From positions 1 to 64,000 of the forward strand of contig JBJEHD010000009.1 in the NCBI GenBank assembly GCA_051875715.1: a stretch of DNA of 64,000 bases. Direction: 5' to 3'. The notes under the pieces are model-generated. The model ran no database searches. It was not told where the DNA came from and saw only the letters and a program-made list of their open reading frames with translations. How positions within the stretch are numbered: position 1 is the first letter of the stretch; each line of letters opens with the position of its first letter. This DNA is from DYCT01 sp051875715 (GTDB lineage Bacteria; Bacteroidota; Bacteroidia; Bacteroidales; Bacteroidaceae). A program made the translations under genes and the position numbers. Positions 61,762 to 64,000 of the stretch are shown here, one piece after another.

Positions 61762-62948
61762 ATGAAAAAAATTTTATTACTCCTCACCTTCCTCTTGAAC
61801 GTCACCCTGTCCTGGGGATCCGTCGAAGTGGATGGAATCTATTACGACCTAAATGAGACAGACAAGACCGCCAGTGTGACATTTGTTCCTGATGAAATTG
61901 AAGGTGAATATGAATTTGTTGGCGACATTGTAATTCCCAGTTCCATCGTTGTAGGCGGAACAACCTATGTCGTCACGAGTCTAGGATATGACTGTTTCGC
62001 TGAGTGCACAAGCCTGACATCCATCACCATTCCCAACTCAGTTACAAACCTAGGAAAAGAATGTTTCTACGGTTGCACCGGCCTGACATCTATCACCATT
62101 CCCAGTTCCGTCACAAGTATGGGATTGCAGTGCTTCAGTTACTGCACCGGCCTAACATCCATCACGATTCCCAACTCTGTCACAAACATAGGAGAGGATT
62201 GTTTCTATGGCTGCACCGGCCTGACATCCATCAACATTCCCAACTCTGTCACAAACATAGAAGAGGATTGTTTCTATGGCTGCACCGGCCTGACATCCAT
62301 CAACATTCCCAACTCAGTTACGAGTCTGGGGGATTACTGCTTCGCGGATTGCACCGGCCTGACATCCATCAACATTCCCAACTCAGTTACGAGTCTGGGG
62401 AATTNNNNNNNNNNNNNNNNNNNNNNNNNNNNNNNNNNNNNNNNNNNNNNNNNNNNNNNNNNNNNNNNNNNNNNNNNNNNNNNNNNNNNNNNNNNNNNNN
62501 NNNNTGCACCGGCCTGACATCCATCAACATTCCCAACTCAGTTACGAGTCTGGGGAATTACTGCTTCGCGGATTGCACCGGCCTGACATCCATCAACATT
62601 CCCAACTCTGTCACAAACATAGGAGAAGGATGTTTCTCCGGTTGCACCGGCCTGACATCCATCACGATTCCCAACTCCGTTACGAGTATAGGCTATCGTT
62701 GCTTCTATAGCGGCACATACCCCATCTACTGCTGTCAGAATCTCTATGATCAACTGAAGGGCGAATACGGAGACCGTGTCATTCTCTATGACCCCACCAG
62801 CATCGACGAAACCGTTGGTACGGGTGTCGGCCCAAAACCCATCGTCGGCTATTACGACCTGAGCGGACGGCCTTGGCATGGTAGCCTGCAGGGCCTCGTC
62901 GTGGTGCGCTACGCCGACGGCACCGCCCGCACCCTCTATCTGAAGTAG
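61762..62948 (+). CDS. BspA-like leucine-rich-repeat protein, interrupted by assembly gap
   Basis: A surface protein with a signal peptide (MKKILLLLTFLLNVTLSWGS), then an N-terminal beta region, then tandem 23-residue LRR_5 repeats (LTSITIPNSVTNIGEDCFYG), about seven before the gap and three after. It ends in a C-terminal domain YYDLSGRPWHGSLQGLVVVR that resembles type IX sorting domains. BspA proteins bind host matrix or other bacteria. The 100 N at 62405-62504 break the frame: codons before and after are offset by one base, so the real gap length must be 2 modulo 3. Repeats are encoded by 69-base units that are almost identical in DNA. Confidence 0.85.
61990..62700 (+). repeat. Tandem 69-bp LRR-coding repeats around a 100-N gap
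   Basis: The DNA word CACCGGCCTGACATCCATCA recurs every 69 bases. Units next to the gap are identical over tens of bases on both sides. Filling the gap with 14 bases restores one perfect unit; any extra multiple of 69 would also fit. Confidence 0.85.
62405..62504. other. Scaffold gap of 100 N
   Basis: Exactly 100 N, the usual arbitrary gap size, in the middle of the LRR repeats. Its length is not informative. Confidence 0.95.
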
Positions 62949-63086
62949 GCTACATCCCGGCCAGTTACAACAAGGGCTATCCCCGCCTCGGTATCACCGG
63001 GCAGGGATAGCCCTTTCGTATTGGATATGTGGTCCTGCAAAGGTGTCCTGTGCAGGGGCGCAATGACTTGCCGGATGCTTGTCGAC

Positions 63087-63623
63087 TCACAGGAAGCGTT
63101 CGCACCACCCCCGAAAACGCGCCACGCCTTCCTCGCCGAACTTAGACAGACTCTTCAAGGCGGCATCGACCGACTTTTCCCGCTCCAGATGCGTCTTGGA
63201 ATAGAACTTGTCGGCAAAGCAGATGACTTGTTCCTCCAGACTGACCGGGCGCATGTCGCGATGGGGGACCGGCAATGAGCCCGCCTCTATCTGTTCCAGC
63301 GAAAGGCCCGCCCCGGTGTGGCGTTCGCACACAAGCGCATGACGAGGATAGCCCTCGGCCCGCAGCAGGTCCGCCCCCAGATAGCCATGACAGATATAGG
63401 GTTTGTCGCCCAGGCAGTGGATGCCTGGCGCATCGGTCAGAAATATGCCTACATCGTGCAGCAACGAGGCCTCTTCCAGAAATGTTTCGTCCAAACCCAA
63501 CTCGGGGTGGACACGGGCTATCTGCAGGGCCTTGTCGGCCACCGAACGGCTGTGTTGCAGCAGAATACGTTTCAGTTCGTTCGCATCAGGATAGTATTTG
63601 TCAATCAAAGCAAGTGCATCCAT
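63087..63623 (-). CDS. HD-domain phosphohydrolase
   Basis: A 178-residue cytosolic HD-family protein. The metal-binding residues are His in LLQHSRSVADKAL, the His-Asp pair in EASLLHDVGIF, a His in the GIHCLGDKPYICHGYLGADL region and an Asp in ICFADKFYSK. Such proteins hydrolyse nucleotides or other phosphomonoesters; the substrate is not evident. The ATG at 63623 (MDALALIDKYYP) is chosen because an upstream in-frame Met would sit at the promoter box. Confidence 0.85.
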   Translation of the reverse strand: MDALALIDKYYPDANELKRILLQHSRSVADKALQIARVHPELGLDETFLEEASLLHDVGIFLTDAPGIHCLGDKPYICHGYLGADLLRAEGYPRHALVCERHTGAGLSLEQIEAGSLPVPHRDMRPVSLEEQVICFADKFYSKTHLEREKSVDAALKSLSKFGEEGVARFRGWCERFL

Positions 63624-63665
63624 TTTGTCTACATTAAAGGGGAAAGGAATCGGTTTATCGGAGCA

Positions 63666-63673
63666 CAAAGGTA
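63666..63673 (-). promoter_or_regulatory. -7 box of the HD-domain gene
   Basis: TACCTTTG on the minus strand, 43 bases before the ATG. Confidence 0.5.
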
Positions 63674-63714
63674 AAACATCTTCGCCAATATTCATGCGAA
63701 ACGGAAACTTTGCT

Positions 63715-63722
63715 TACATTTG
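63715..63722 (+). promoter_or_regulatory. -7 box of the DUF1343 gene
   Basis: TACATTTG, 22 bases before ATG 63744 but only 10 before ATG 63732, which favours the later start. Confidence 0.5.
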
Positions 63723-63743
63723 CCCCAAACAATGCGCCACCGT

Positions 63744-64000
63744 ATGATACGTTTGATTTGTTTCCTCATGGCCCTACTGGGATTCTTCCCATCGGTTTTG
63801 TCGGCCGACGGCCCGGCCCCGATACGGCCCGGAGCCGAGCGGACGGAGGCTTATCTGCCTTTGCTGAACGGGAAAAGAGTGGCCCTGGTGGTAAACCAGA
63901 CCTCACGCATCGGGCAGACTCACCTGCTCGACACCTTGTTGCGGCGAGAGGTACGCATCCAGAAGGTGTTTGCGCCTGAACATGGATTCCGGGGAGATGC
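63744..64000 (+). CDS. DUF1343 (NamZ-like) protein, cut by window end
   Basis: The first 85 residues of an exported protein. Signal peptide MIRLICFLMALLGFFPSVLS, then GKRVALVVNQTSRIGQTHLL and VQKVFAPEHGFRGD-type sequence (here IQKVFAPEHGFRGDA), the N-terminal signature of DUF1343. The characterised member NamZ is an exo-beta-N-acetylmuramidase (GH171) in peptidoglycan turnover. The 3' end lies outside the window. An in-frame ATG at 63732 is an alternative start. Confidence 0.85.
   Translation, partial: MIRLICFLMALLGFFPSVLSADGPAPIRPGAERTEAYLPLLNGKRVALVVNQTSRIGQTHLLDTLLRREVRIQKVFAPEHGFRGD

Overview
The window is chromosomal DNA from a member of the Bacteroidota, most likely order Bacteroidales in or near Prevotellaceae/Bacteroidaceae. 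The evidence is a SusC/SusD pair inside a polysaccharide utilisation locus, a hybrid two-component regulator, TAnnTTTG -7 promoter boxes in front of most genes with few Shine-Dalgarno sequences, a minimal TatA/TatC pair, pyruvate:ferredoxin oxidoreductase, and a BspA-like repeat protein with a type-IX-like C-terminus. The sequence is fairly GC-rich. A 100-N scaffold gap at 62405-62504 shows it is a draft assembly or MAG.

Layout. 1-9 kb: a TPR/LuxR-type membrane regulator, asnA, tRNA-Arg(CCG), ferritin, a SNF2-family ATPase and pheS. 9-17 kb: an MFS exporter overlapping nth, clpB, a predicted 7-TM AraC regulator and two unrecognised exported proteins. 17-26 kb: a C1B peptidase, aminopeptidase P, a patatin phospholipase, the cstA operon, a GHL10-type glycosidase and an AAA_14/DUF4143-type ATPase. 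26.6-30.2 kb: nifJ. 30.5-52.3 kb: the pectin locus. 52.4-61.1 kb: a 5'-truncated HHE-LuxR regulator, the tatA-tatC-nuclease/helicase operon, ung and lptD. 61-64 kb: a BspA-like gene broken by the gap, an HD hydrolase and the start of a DUF1343 (NamZ-like) gene.

The pectin locus works as one unit. A hybrid sensor (30519-34997) controls SusC/SusD import. Surface or periplasmic enzymes (PL1 pectate lyase, a CE12-CE8 fusion, a further esterase) cut and de-esterify pectin. An exported GH105 releases 4-deoxy-uronate from unsaturated ends. The next operon carries a KduI isomerase with a signal peptide, so isomerisation is predicted to be periplasmic, together with an orphan galactitol-PTS-IIC-like permease. 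An ExuT-type MFS transporter follows. A palindrome overlapping the permease promoter looks like a LacI-family operator. This is the most interesting biology in the window.

A second theme is five intergenic loci with short palindromic cores repeated at 11-bp or 21-23-bp spacing (about one or two DNA turns). Two of the core sequences recur at more than one locus; the others differ. I know of no description of these as a class.
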